Assembly: GCA_020152595.1 (NCBI GenBank)
Contig: JAIGNY010003259.1
Span: 477,501-541,500 of the forward strand
DNA from: Chiridota heheva
Taxonomy: Eukaryota; Echinodermata; Holothuroidea; Apodida; Chiridotidae
DNA length: 64,000 nt
Reading direction: 5' to 3'
Under the pieces are notes generated by a model. It did not search any database, was not told where the DNA came from, and saw only the letters and a list, made by a program, of their open reading frames with translations. The position numbers and the translations under genes are program-made. Within the stretch, counting starts at the first letter, position 1, and the number at the start of each line of letters is the position of its first letter. This document shows positions 12,694-24,983 of the stretch, piece after piece.

Positions 12694-13067
12694 TAGACCT
12701 TTTCAAACCAAGTTTAGCCGAACATGATTTCTTCAGTACTTGACCAATTGAATGCTGAGGGAACTTTTCCTTTGTTTTCCAACCAATCAGGTGCAGGTTT
12801 GAGGAAAAAATGTAAGCAGCAATACACGCACATATTTCCTTACATATATAACACACATATGATACGTGCGCTTGACAACATTTTTTATCACGCTTGGTCC
12901 CATACCGTGCATGAATTGTGCAGACGGCCAGATTCCTCCTGTCTTTTATTGGTCTATAAGATTCCTCCCGTATACGATTGGTCCTTTATGGACAGGTGAA
13001 TCTTGTCCATGTGACATTATTTAAATCAAATATCCAGAAATTGCTGATTCAGATTTGAAAAGGTCAA
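12694..13067. mobile_element. Possible MITE with GACCTTTTCAAA termini
   Basis: TATAGACCTTTTCAAACCAAG near 12693 and TTTGAAAAGGTC at 13056-13067 form a 12-base inverted repeat 370 bases apart. The interior is unique and contains CCAAT/ATTGG boxes. No clear target duplication was found. Confidence 0.45.
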
Positions 13068-13130
13068 ATGCTTAAAGCAGAGAAGCTGATTATGATAATG
13101 TTTCTGAATCTTACCTTTACTATTCCACCA

Positions 13131-14146
13131 AAAATCTAGGTATTGAAGATCTAGGTGTAAAAGATCTAGGTATTGAAGATCTAGGTGTAGAAGATTTAGG
13201 TATAGAAGACCTAGGTATAGAAGATCTAGGTATAGAAGATCTAGGTATAGAAGATCTAGGTATAGAAGATCGAGGTATAGAAGATCTAGGTATTTAAAGA
13301 TCGAGGTATAGAAGATCTAGGTATAGAAGACCTAGGTATAAAAGATCTAGGTATAGAAGATCTAGGTATAGAATATCTAGGTATAGAAGATCTAGGCAGA
13401 GAAGATCTAGGTGTAGAAGATCTAGGTATAGAAGATCAAGGTGTAGAAGATCGAGGTATAGAAGATCGAGGTATAGAAGATCGAGGTGTAGAAGATCGAG
13501 GTGTAGAAGATCTAGGTATACAAGACCTAGGTATAGAAGATCGAGGTATAGAAGATGGAGGTATAGAAGATCGAGCTATAAAAGATCTAGGTATAGAAAA
13601 CCTAGGTATAGAAGACTTAGGTGTAGAAGATCGAGGTGTAGAAGATCTAGGTGTAGAAGATCGATGTGTAGAAGATCGAGGTATAGAAGATCGAGGTGTA
13701 GAAGATCGAGGTGTAGAAGATCGGGGTGTAGAAAATCGAGGTGTAGAAGATCTAGGTGTAGAAGATCTAGGTGTAGAAGATCGAGGTGTAGAAGATCGAG
13801 GTGTAGAAGATCGAGGTGTAGAAGATGCAGGTGTAGAAGATCGAGGTGTAGAAGATCGCGAGGTGTAGAAGATCGAGGTGTAGAAGATCGAGGTGTAGAA
13901 GATCGAGGTGTAGAAGATCGAGGTGTAGAAGATCGAGGTGTAGAAGATCGAGGTGTAGGAGATCGAGGCGTAGGAGATCAAGGCGTAGAAGATCGAGGTG
14001 TAGAAGAAGATCGAGGTGTAGAAGATCGAGGTGTAGAAGATCGAGGTGTAGAAGATCGAGGTGTAGAAGATCGAGGTGTAGAAGATCGAGGTGTAGAAGA
14101 TCGAGGTGTAGAAGATCGAGGTATAGAAGATCGAGGTATAGAAGAT
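13131..14146 (+). repeat. 15-bp minisatellite, about 67 copies
   Basis: The unit is GAAGATCGAGGTGTA. The left half is mainly GAAGATCTAGGTATA and the right half GAAGATCGAGGTGTA. Because 15 is a multiple of three and the unit lacks stops in several frames, long open frames arise on both strands (VEDRG and STPRS repeats); these are not taken as genes. Confidence 0.97.
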
Positions 14147-14431
14147 ACTAAAATATCATTAAACAAAACTACAGGGTGCAAGATGTAAAGATCTGCTATC
14201 ATTATTCAGTGGACATCTCAATTTCCGGAATAAATAAATTGATCAAGTTCTGTTTCCTTGGCAATTGATACAATGCATATTGCGCCAATTGTGCCTGGTT
14301 CGATATCATCAATTTTTATTTTATACACTGGACCTGACATGAATATTCTTAACTTTTGTCATTCTTGAATTCAAGTATGAATCTTGAGTACCCTTGAAAA
14401 CTCTTTGACATTTTAGTTTGACTATTCAAAT

Positions 14432-15960
14432 AATAGTAGAGCTATTCTACTACCACCGACATTGGCGTCTGTCGGTGTCAGCATTGGTGTCCGGTAAAGT
14501 TATGGTTAAAGTTTTTATAACTTAAGTTATGAATGGTGTACATTCATGTGTCTTGGAATAGGGGTAGAGGGCATGGGTACTGATCAAATGAGCATGATTG
14601 GAGGGTTGTATGTGCATACTAATTAGCTTATTTGCATAACAATGAAAATATTTTTCAAGTTCAAACTTTTGCTTAAAAGTTTTCATAACTTATGAATGGT
14701 GTACATCCATGTGACTTGGCATAGGGGTAGAGGACATGGGTACTGTTCAAATGAGCATGATTGGGGGTTGTGTGTGCATACTAATTAGTTCATCTGCATA
14801 ACAATGAAAATATTTGTCTGGTTATAGTTTTTGGTTAAAGTTTTCATAGTTATGAATGGTGTACATTCATGTAATTTAGCATTGGGTACTGGTCTGAGCA
14901 TGATTAGGGTTGTGTGTACATAATAATAAGCTTATTTGCATAACAATGAAAATACTTGTATCTATGATATCTCTTAAATTAAAGTGGATGTGGGGATTTT
15001 GTTTCACAAATGATTATTTACATGAAGAGCATTGTCTACACCTAATGTTGAGGTGAAGTGTGCATATTAATTAGGTTATTTGCATGCATCGCAATAGACC
15101 TTCGTATAAAATGTTAACATTCATGAGGGCATAACTTAGTTATGAATGATGTACATTCATGTAACTTGGCACAGGGGTAGAGGACATGGGTACTGCTCAA
15201 ATAAGCATGATTGGGATTAGGTGTGCACACTAATTAGCTTATTTGCATAACAATGAAAATATTTGTATCTGTTATTTCTTAAATTAAAGTGGGAGTGGGG
15301 ATTTTGTTTGCACAAATGATCATATATGTGAAAACCGTTGTCTACACTTAATGGTGGGGTGTAATATGCATATTAATTAGTTTATTTGCATAACAATAGA
15401 CTTTCGCACAAAATATCTAAACTTAGATAATAACTTGTTACTTGTTACAGGGGTAGAGGACATGGGTGCTGTTCAAATGAACATGATTTAGGGTTGTGGG
15501 TGCATACTAATTAGCTTATCTGCATAACACAGAAAATATTTGAATCTATATCTCTTAATTTAAAGTGGGAATGGGGATTTTATTTGACACATGATCATAT
15601 ATATGAAGAGCATTGTCTACACTCAGTTGTGAGGTGTATTGTGCCTATTAAGTAGGTTATTTGCATAACGTTAGACATGCATACAGAATATTTAACCTGA
15701 GATAATAACTTGTTACTTGGTTCAGTGGTAGAGGGCATTGGTACTGTTCGGTTGAGCATGATTGGGGGATTGTGTGTCCATAATAATTAGCCTATTTGCA
15801 TAGCAATGAAAATATTTGTATATGTGGTATCTCTTGAGTTAAAATGGGTATGCTGATTTTGCTTAAACAAATGATCATACAGTATATGGGAAGAGCATTG
15901 TTCACACTTAATGGTGAGGTATAGTGAGCATTTGCTGCAATATGTTTGACCTGAGATCAA
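14432..15960 (+). repeat. Long degenerate tandem repeat (about 300 bp) with octamer motifs
   Basis: About five units each carry AGTTATGAATGGTGTACATT, GGGGTAGAGGACATGGGTAC, ACTAATTAGCTTATTTGCAT and CTCTTAAATTAAAGTGG. The octamer ATTTGCAT occurs at least seven times. The region opens with a palindrome TAGTAGA-GCTAT-TCTACTA (about 14432). Unit order varies and identity is modest. Confidence 0.7.
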
Positions 15961-16189
15961 AAATATATGGCTTATGACTTAGGAACTTCATATTTCTATT
16001 TTTGTTATGATATTGACATTTCCAACATGAGTAGCAATCAAAATGTTTGTCTTGCCATTAATAAAGAAGCAAATAAAAGTTTCCTCGCTTCTAAAGTATA
16101 TTAAATTAGGGGTTTTGGAAATAAGAATAATAAGCAGAATATGGGGTAGAAGATGACATGATGATAAAGTAGCTGAAGGAATTAGAATG

Positions 16190-16500
16190 AGGTCATGTGG
16201 GACAGGGTTGAATTAAATGTAGGGCAGGGTGCGGTGGGATGTTGGTCAGGATGTGTTGGCATGTTAGGCAGGGTGGATTGGCATGTGGAAGAGGATGGGA
16301 TGGCATGTGGAACAGGGTGGGTTGGCATGTGGATCAGGGTGGGTTGGCATGTAGAACAGGGTGGGTTAACATGTGGGACAGGGCGGAATGGCATGTGGTG
16401 GTATGATATACAGTATCTGGTTTTCAGGTGTGATTGCATGGAGTATAGAGGTGGGATTGCATGGAGTATAGACGTGAGATGACATTTGGGACAGGTTGGG
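16190..16500 (+). repeat. GGGTGGGTTGGCATGTGGAACA minisatellite, about 23 bp
   Basis: About a dozen diverged units of GGTTGGCATGTGGAACAGGG. The motif resembles the GGGATGCCATGTGGGACAT units inside the Helentron-like elements at 52.7-54.9 kb. Confidence 0.8.
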
Positions 16501-17094
16501 ATGGAATGTGTGACAGTCTTGAATATGCATTATTAGCGGTGCGGGGATTTGTATCATTTCCAGTGTCTGCTTTGTCATAGGTTAAGCAGTATTTTTTCTC
16601 ATAATTTTGCTTTAATGTTATTGCACATTTTACATGTTTCTTGACTTTGCTTGACATACATATTTTCTTAAATTGGAAGTTATATTACAATCCAGGATGT
16701 AGTTCTGGGAATGTGTAGGGGCTAGGAGGGGGTACAGTCAGGACCTCTTCTTTCTTTGTTATTCAATTGATAGAACTTAAAGAGGTGTTGTAGTTTCGAA
16801 GACTGCTAGGTTATATGTTTTCTGAGTTACTTGAGCTTTTTTTGTCTTAAAATTTCTAGGAAAACTCAAAGATATTTTGAAGCTTGTAGTGCAAATGAAA
16901 ATGTAAGTGCATCTTTCAAAGCTCAAGTAACTTGTAATCATCTGCCCCTGCTACCCTATTTCTGTATATACTTCCCTCAATAAGCCCATTCTCTATACTA
17001 GATTTGAATAGTCGAGCATACTGTCTTTCCGACAGTTCTAGTTTATATATCCCCTCCCCAACATATACGGTATGGCTTCCTTGTAGTCCTCGGA

Positions 17095-17260
17095 TATCTG
17101 AGGTAACCTGAGTGGTTTTGTGGGCATAGCATTAGCTTGGCATGCTAGAGGTCCTGGGTTCGATTCTCGTTATATCTCCATATACCAGTGCTTCAAAGCT
17201 TGGTTTGATTAACAAATGACCATGGACATTAAACCGTAGTGTAAAAATACCCAATCTTCC
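17095..17260 (+). mobile_element. tRNA-derived SINE, family S3
   Basis: GGTAACCTGAGTGGTTTTGT (A-box region) and TCCTGGGTTCGATTCTCG (B box) are followed by CCAGTGCTTCAAAGCTTGGT and AACCGTAGTGTAAAAATACC. The copy at 60745-60900 shares this body. Confidence 0.6.
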
Positions 17261-17799
17261 TCTGATATTCATACACAAGTGGTTGCACAGTGATATGATA
17301 ACTTTGACACTGTGTGATTTATACGAATGAAATGCTATCTCAAGTCACTTTTTCCCAAGAATAATCCTTTTGATGAGAACTGATTTATAAAACCGTGCTT
17401 ACTTAGGTAGTAATAATTCAAAATTTCATTCACTTTTTCCTCTTTTGCTTAAGATACTCTGTAACAGACAGAAACATACCTCTTTAAATTCTATGATAGC
17501 CAATGAGGCCAGGAAAAGGCACGGTTGCTAACTCAGCTTGATTTACTGTACAATAACTAGGCAGCTACGGCAACATCCTCCTGGGACAGGGCATGGAAAT
17601 CAGTCTGTTACAGAAAAATATGTATTTTGCTCATTGTCAAAGTCAATTTCGGCTCATTTTAGGTAGAATGTGACAGATTTCATGGCATTTGAAAGCTTCA
17701 ATTGTTACATGATCTGGTTCAATTGCATAGAGTATCTCTCGAGTATTCTGTATAGCATGAGGCTGATGTGTTTCAAGTTTCTCTTTCTCAAGTGTAGTT

Positions 17800-18816
17800 A
17801 CCAAAGTGTCTAGCAAGCAAAGTGACTTTGGTGTTAATTCTCTATCAAGCATAGTGTCTGGTTATATGCATAATGACTCTTTTGTTAATATTCCTATTAG
17901 GCATAGTTACGTAACCATCAAGCATGTTGACTCTGGTATTAATTCTCTATCAAGCATGGTGACTGGTGTTAAATATCTATCAAGGTTGAGGACCCTTATT
18001 TTAATTCTCTATGGTGTCTGGTTGTAAGCATCATGACCCTGGTGTTAATTCTCAATGAAGCATGGTGTCTGGTTGTAAGCATATTAACTCTAGTGTTAAT
18101 TCTCTTATCAAGCACAGTGACTCCGGTGTTAATTCTGTATCAAGCATTGTGTCTGGTCGTAAGCATCATGACCCTGGTGTTAATTCTCAATCAAGCATGG
18201 TGTCTGGTTGTAAGCATAATGTTTTTGGTGTTAATTCTCTTATCAAGCATAGTGACTCTTGTGTTAATTTCTATCAAGCATTGTGTCTGGTTGTAAGCAT
18301 AATGTCTTTGGTGTTAATTCTCTTATCAAGCATAGTGACCGGTGTTAATTCTGTATCAAACATGGTGTCTGGTTGTAAGCATATCAATTCTGGTGTTAAT
18401 TCTCTTATCAAGCACAGTGACTCCGGTGTTAATTCTGTATCAAGCATTGTGTCTGGTTGTAAGCATCATGACCATGGTGTTAATTCTCAATCAAGCATGG
18501 TGTCTGGTTGTAAGCATAATGGCTCTGGGTGTTAATTCTCTTATCAAGCATAGTGACTCTTGTGTTAATTCTCTATCAAGCATTGTGTCTGGTTGTAAGC
18601 ATAATGTCTCTGGTGTTAATTCTCTTATCAAGCATAGTGTCCGGTGTTAATTCTCTATCAAGCATAGTGTCTGGTTGTAAGCATAATGTCTCTGGTGTTG
18701 ATTCTCTTATCAGCATAGTGACTTTGGTGTTAATCCTCTATCAAGCATGGTGTCTGGTTGTAAGCATAACGACTCTGGTGTTAATTCTCTTATCAAGCAT
18801 GGTGACTCTTGGTTCA
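17800..18816 (+). repeat. Composite minisatellite, about 50 bp, with 300-bp higher-order repeat
   Basis: Units combine TCAAGCATAGTGTCTGGTTG, TAAGCATAATGACTCTGG and TGTTAATTCTCTA. The stretch from AGCACAGTGACTCCGGTGTT at about 18111 recurs at about 18411 with the same order of variants. No conserved protein is encoded. Confidence 0.93.
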
Positions 18817-18894
18817 AGCCTTTATTATGATTCTGATGTTAAGTCATAGTGATGTTCAGTCTTTAGCATAGTGACAAAAAATGCTGCTACTGTT

Positions 18895-20405
18895 TATCTA
18901 AATATAAACACTGGGAATAGTTATACATAAATGATATCATCTCCACATCTAAATGTAAACACTGGAAATAGTTATACATATATTATATCATCCCCACATC
19001 TAAATATAAACACTGGGAATAGTTATACATAGTATATCATCTCCACATCTAAATATGAACACTGGGAATAGTTATACATATTATATCATCTCTACATCTA
19101 AATATAAACACTGGGAATAGTTATACATATATTATATCATCCCCACATATAAATATAAACACTGGAAATAGTTATACATATATTATATCATCTCCACATC
19201 TAAATTTAAACACTGCGAATAGTCATACATATATTATATCAACCCCACATCTAAATATAAACATTGAGAATAGTTATACATAATATATCATTCCACATTT
19301 AAATATAAACACTGGGAATAGTTATACATATTAAAACATCCCCACATCTAAATATAAACACTCTAGAATAGTTATACATATATTATATCATCCCCACATA
19401 TAAATATAAACACTGGAAATAGTTATACATATATTATATCATCTCCACATCTAAATTTAAACACTGGGAATAGCTATGCATGTATTATATCATCCCCACA
19501 TCTAAATATAAACATTGGGAATAGTTATACATATATTATATCATCCCACATCTAAATAATAAACATTGGGAATTGTTATACATGCATCCCCACATCTAAA
19601 TATAAACACTGGGAATAGTTACACATATATTATATCATTCCCACATCTAAATATAAACACTGGGAATAGTTATACGTATATTATATCATCCCCACATCTA
19701 AATATAAACATTGGGAATTGTTATACATGTATTATATCATCCCCACATCTAAATATAAACACTGCGAATAGTTATACATATATTATATCATCCCCAAATC
19801 TAAATATAAACACTGCGAATAGTCATACATATATTATATCAACCCCACATCTAAATATAAACATTGAGAATAGTTATACATAATATATCATTCCACATTT
19901 AAATATAAACACTGGGAATAGTTATACATATTAAAACATCCCACATCTAAATATAAACACTGCGAATAGTTATACATATATTATATCATCCCCACATCTA
20001 ATTATAAACACTGTGAATAGTTATACATATATTATATCATCCCTACATCTAAATATAAACACTGGGAATAGTTATACATATATCATATCATTCCCACATC
20101 TAAATATAAATACTGGGAATAGTTATACATATTATATCATCCACACATCTAAATATAAATTTGGGAATAGTTATACATACATTATATCATCTCCACATAA
20201 AAATATAAACACTGGAAATAGTTATACACATATTATATCATCCCCACATATAAATATAAACACTGGGAATAGTTATACATTTATTATATCATCCCCACAT
20301 ATAAATATAAACACTGGGAATAGTTGTACATCTTATATCATCCCCACATATGAATATAAACACTGGGAATAGTTATACATATATTATATCTTCCCAACAT
20401 CTAAA
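18895..20405 (+). repeat. 51-bp minisatellite with 600-bp higher-order repeat
   Basis: About 29 units contain ATCTAAATATAAACACTGGG and AATAGTTATACATATATTAT. A run of variant units at 19201-19340 (CACTGCGAATAGTCATAC, ATTGAGAATAG, CATTCCACATTTAAAT, TATTAAAACATCC) recurs in the same order at 19801-19940. Confidence 0.95.
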
Positions 20406-21059
20406 TTGCTTGTGTTTTTTAGGGAGTGGGAAAGATTAATCCCATCTATCATCAATGTGAACATTTATTAATTCTTTATCGAAGCTTCTACAGACCTTAG
20501 CTTGATTTAAAAAGGGGAAGGGTACTAGAGTTGTTGAGGGGCACATTAGTGCACACGCGATGCGCTGCATCTTTTTGCCGTGGAGTCCAGGTGGCCTCTT
20601 AAGGGCCAATCCCATGGTGAAGAAGCTCTGGGATTTGAGCTATAATCTTACCTCAAATGAAACTATTCTGACTGATCAGGACCATTCCTGAGGCAAACCG
20701 GACAATTGCTTACTATGCTATTATTCTGTGTCCTGTATCCGGGTAAGGTATTTATTTATGAGGTTGATAAAGATTAGTAAGTAAAAAAAAAATGAAATCT
20801 AAAGAAAGTAAAAAAAAACATTACATTGTTTTCTTCTGAGGGGCCAACTGACCCCAGGGGGAGGGTGGACCCCAGGGGGCAGGGCGGCCCATGGAGGGGC
20901 GGGCAGGCCACCCCTGTGAAACAGCAAAGCTAGGGGTCTATTCTATATGAAGGTAAAACTTTTTTCCCTAACATTATTTGATTGTATTTGGTTGTTAAAC
21001 ACTGTTTTGCTATGTACTATACCTGAAATTGTTTGTGATAGTCATGTGTATTCTATAAT
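20406..21059. other. No gene; short GC-rich stretch
   Basis: GACCCCAGGGGGAGGGTGG-type sequence at 20850-20915 contains two short direct repeats. Nothing else is recognised. Confidence 0.5.
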
Positions 21060-21321
21060 TTAAAGGAAAGGTATCGTCCCATAAATAAATTCCAAAGTGA
21101 ACTCCGCCGTGTTTGTAACATCACTTCTGGTTTTCATTTTAAATAATCGCAAAAAATCTGGAATGTTATTATAGCACACATATAGTTCCCTATATGTTCG
21201 TTCCGGCAGATGTATGATCGATAACATCACAGATTTCTTGCGATCAGTACGGCAAATTAAAAACTGGAAGTGATGCTACAATCACTTCTGAATTTATTTA
21301 TGGGATGATACCTTTCCTTTA
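21060..21321. mobile_element. MITE with 32-bp terminal inverted repeats
   Basis: TAAAGGAAAGGTATCGTCCC plus ATAAATAAATTC at the left and its complement at the right (ending GGGATGATACCTTTCCTTTA) match over 32 bases with one mismatch. The element is about 260 bp with no coding capacity. The duplicated target is not clear; TTTAA-like bases flank both ends. Confidence 0.75.
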
Positions 21322-22090
21322 ATCAGTTAATTTTAAAATGTATGCTCTGTAAAGCCACAATTAATGTTTCCAGGGTAAGTGAAAATATTTAAATTTACAA
21401 TAATCAGATGTACTGAGGCTAATGAAGTATAACCAGCGAAATGTGCCTGTAAAAGGAATAAGATGAAATTCCCATGTGACTTGTCACATGATCAGCACTG
21501 TGGAAAGTTGATCAGTTTACCATTGATTATCTGCTCTGTTACTGTTATGAAAGGTACAGTAAGGGAGTATTTTTTCAACATTAATCTTAAAGGTGGTGTC
21601 TTCAAATCATTCAGGTTGCGTATTTGGTTCGAGGATAGTAAATTGATTTTTGGAATGCGCTCGCGTGGCATTCCATGCACTCCCGTGGCATTTCATGCAT
21701 TAGATCTGAAGTATATGGTGAGGGATGCGTTATGGTGTACTTCGAATGCTAGCGTTTTAGCTAAAAGGTAAAAGTTTAGAAGTAATCTCCATCGCATGTC
21801 ATAAAAGATAAAATGAGAAAGAGAATTGAAGTAATTAGACTCTGTTTGTAGGAATAATTAAATCATTTTCATTGTTTAAAAAATGTTTGAAAGAAAAATC
21901 CAATGTAAGAGATAAATTAAATGTTATTCTGCTTTGATATTCACCTGTGATTAAAGGAGCTGGCGACTGAAAAGTAAGAGCATAGTTTCTCAACAATATT
22001 CAAACACATTTTTCATGCATTAGTGCTGGTGATGATAACCATTGATACAAATGTTCGAATTAATAATAATAATTTCTTATGAATACTTTA

Positions 22091-22487
22091 AGGATTAGTT
22101 CAGTGGTCAAGCATGTCCATCTTATATGAAAGAGGGCTTCAAAGAAACAAAATGGTGAAGAAAGCGTTGCAAAATCTCACTTCATTAAGGAGATATTCAA
22201 GTTTAAAGTTTGGTATCATTGGTATCATTTCTGTAGAAATGACTGAAATCTCACTGGTTGTGATGTCACAGCCTCAGATTCCTCAAAAGTCTTTATATAT
22301 TTTAAAGAAAGTGTATTGAATTTTTTCACTATTTAAATTATCTTCCCTCAAACTTTCTTCTGGTGGTATATTATAAGTAACCTTCCTAGATCCAGTTTTA
22401 CCACTTTTTTGACATATCCTATGGTTTTTAAGCCACAAAAGTCCTCTTTTATATAAGATAAACATGCCTGACTTTTCCTTTAAGTAA
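22091..22487. mobile_element. Foldback MITE, family F1, copy 3 (deleted right arm)
   Basis: The left arm is complete (GGATTAGTTCAGTGGTCAAG at 22092). The right side jumps from TATGGTTTTTAAGCCACAAA to GTCCTCTTTTATATAAGATA, so most of the right arm is deleted. Confidence 0.7.
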
Positions 22488-22783
22488 CTTTTCAATGACA
22501 CGATATATCAAAAATTAGACCTCACCTCACAAAGGCCGAGAACTCCTGCAACAATAAGATTTGAGGGTATTTGATGAAATGAGGAAATTTTAGCACATTT
22601 GACGCTGACTGTCGCGATACCATTAAACATCAACAAATCAAACCATTTTGATGAAAGTGACTAGGATGTATTTTCCTGCAGATAAGGTTGTTGGTATTGC
22701 ACTTGCTTAAAAAACTAGTGATAAAGCTTGGAATTAAAAATTGTTTATACAGGAAGAAATGCTGAATGCTTCTCTGACCAACT

Positions 22784-23555
22784 GGTTAGCTCAATTGATA
22801 GAGCATCCACCTTTCAGCCGGGAGGCTTGGCTTCGATCCTGAGTCGAGTCATACCAAAGATTTAAAATGGAACCTGCTGCTTCTTCGCCTGGTGCTCGCC
22901 ATTAAGAGGATGGAGCAGGGTAATAATGCGGTTGGTGACATGTTGCGCGATAAGTGGTTGCACCAAGGCGAAGTCCCGCTGAGCATAGTCCTGGTTGGTG
23001 ACATGTTGCATCTTAAGTGGTTGCACCGGGTCGAAGTCCTGCTGAGCATAGTCCTGGTTGGTGACATGTTGCGTCTTAAATAGTTGCACTGGGGCAAAGT
23101 CCCGCTGAGCATAGTCCTGTTTGGTGACATGTTGCGCCCTAAGTGATTGCATTGAGGCGAAGTCCCTCTGAGCATAGTCCTGGTTGGTGACATGTCACGC
23201 CTTAAGTGGTTGCACTGGGGCGAAGTTCCATTGAGCATAGTCCTGGTTGGTGACATGTCAGGCCTTAAGTGGTTGCTCCAGGGCGAAGTCTCGCTGAGCA
23301 TAGTCCTGATTGGTGACATGTCACACCTTAAGTGGTTGCACCGGGGCGAAGTCCAGCTGAAATAGTCCTGGTTGGTGACATGTCGTACTTTAAGTGGTTG
23401 CACCGGGACGAAGTCTCGCTGAGCATAATCCTGGTGAATTGAGTATGATCATGGTTTGTATGGATGGTTGGTTTCTTTCTAAAGTGCTTTGAGAGGGATG
23501 TGCCTTGTAAGCGTTGTATAAGCTTAACACATTATTTTATTATTATTTTTACTAT
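22784..23555 (+). mobile_element. tRNA-derived SINE, family S2, with internal 63-bp VNTR
   Basis: The head (22784-22850) is strongly tRNA-like: GGTTAGCTCAATTGATAGAG (A box) and GGCTTCGATCCTGAGTCGAG (B box). It is followed by CATACCAAAGATTTAAAATG. The middle is eight copies of a 63-base unit (22937-23439, each starting GACATGT), and the tail ends GCGTTGTATAAGCTTAACAC and ATT repeats. The same head-body junction occurs in the SINE at 46826-47085, which lacks the array. Confidence 0.7.
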
Positions 23556-24240
23556 CTATTGCATCTTGCTAATAGAAGATGAAGAAATTGTTTATATGGT
23601 TTTTTTATTTTTTTTATTTCTGCATTTCTAGTTTTCTCTTACAGTCTTCTATTTTTAATAAATAAGCCCTTTAAGCACACCACCTTCTCCAGTCACTTTT
23701 AGTGAATGGTAATTCCCTTAAGCTCAGATATAAATATTAATTTTTCCTAGCAGGTGTATGCATGCTCATGAAATTGCAGACTTGCTATTTCTCACACCTC
23801 GCTGTATTTTTATCTTGGAAACTACATGTGGGCTTTCTTTATGATGAAGAAGTTAGCTGCTAAATGTCATGAAGCCAAGTAATTCATTTGGGAATTGTGC
23901 TTCTGTTGTATATTCTAAAGACTTCATGAAAGGGGATGAATCTGAAAGCAGAGGTTGCTGCAGTCAAACACTGTAAAGCTAAGACATACATTTGATTGTC
24001 ACTATCGCTAAGACGTATGTTTTATTGTCTGATTTAGAACATGATAAAGCTTATGATAATTGAAATAAAAATTAAGCCAAAGATGTTATTTGGATGTGTG
24101 TATGGATTGGTTGGTGTATGGTTAGTATATATGTATAATTATTGTTTGTGTGCCACATTGTCTCACCTGCAAAGCAGGATGAAGAAACATAAGGATCATG
24201 GTGGTGGCGGCGGCGGCAGCATCCACAAATATTTAACATG
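23556..24240. other. No recognised feature
   Basis: Ends with GGTGGTGGCGGCGGCGGCAG (24201-24220), a short GGY run before the long octamer repeats. Confidence 0.45.
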
Positions 24241-24900
24241 AGCTCATAACTCAAGTTATGAATGTTGTACATTCGTGTAATTTGGCACAGTGGTAGAGAG
24301 TGTTGGTAATATTCAGTTGAGCATGATTGGGGGATGTGTGTGCATGCTAATTAGCTTATTTGCATAACAATGAAAATATGTATCTATGGTATCCCTTAAA
24401 TTAAAGTGCGTGTGGTGATTTCTACACAAATGATCATATATATGAAGAAAATTAGTTGTTCACTTTTAATAGTGAAGTGTAATACACTTAATGGTGAAGT
24501 GTAGTGTGCATATTAATTAGGTTATTTGCATAACAATAGACTTTGCAGCAAAATGTTGGACCCGAGATCATAATCTAAGTTATGAATGGTGTACATTAAT
24601 CCAATTTAGCACAGTGGTAAAGGGCATTGATACTATTCAGTTGAGCAAGTAATGGGGATGCATTTGCATACTAATTAGTTTATCTACATAACAATAAACA
24701 TATTTGTATCTATGATATCTCTTAAATTAAGGTGGGTGTGGTGATCATTTAGGTGAAGAGCATTGTTCACACTTAATGGTGTAATGTGCATATTAATTAG
24801 ACTATTTGCATAATATACTTGTGTGCTATGAACTTAAATTATGAATGGTGTACATTCACATAAAGTGGCATGGGTAGAGGAATAAATGAGCATGATTATT
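24241..24900 (+). repeat. Second copy of the long octamer-bearing repeat
   Basis: The same units as at 14432-15960 (AGTTATGAATGTTGTACATT, TTAGCTTATTTGCATAACAA), about two and a half units, with at least four ATTTGCAT octamers. It ends at a Helentron-like 3' terminus. Confidence 0.7.
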
Positions 24901-24905
24901 TTTTG

Positions 24906-24983
24906 TAATTGGCCAGGTCATATGATATGGGTGTCAATTTGCATTGGCATGTGAACCATGACAGTATTTACTACCATTCTAGT
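24906..24983 (+). mobile_element. 3' end of a Helentron-like element
   Basis: AGGTCATATGATATGGGTGT, then GGCATGTGAACCATGACAGT, ends CCATTCTAG. It matches the 3' ends of the elements at 52264 and 53157, with a degraded hairpin. It directly follows the long repeats at 24241-24900, which may be that element's body. Confidence 0.55.

Noticed and set aside
13436..14202. Arg/Ser/Pro-rich and VEDRG-repeat open frames
   Set aside because: Direct result of the 15-base repeat; open on both strands.
22784..22856. Functional tRNA gene at the SINE head
   Set aside because: The tRNA-like part continues straight into a SINE body also seen at 46826-47085.
22849..23403. 184-codon minus-strand frame with MSPTRTML repeats
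   Set aside because: Shadow of the 63-base VNTR (21 codons per unit) inside a SINE.
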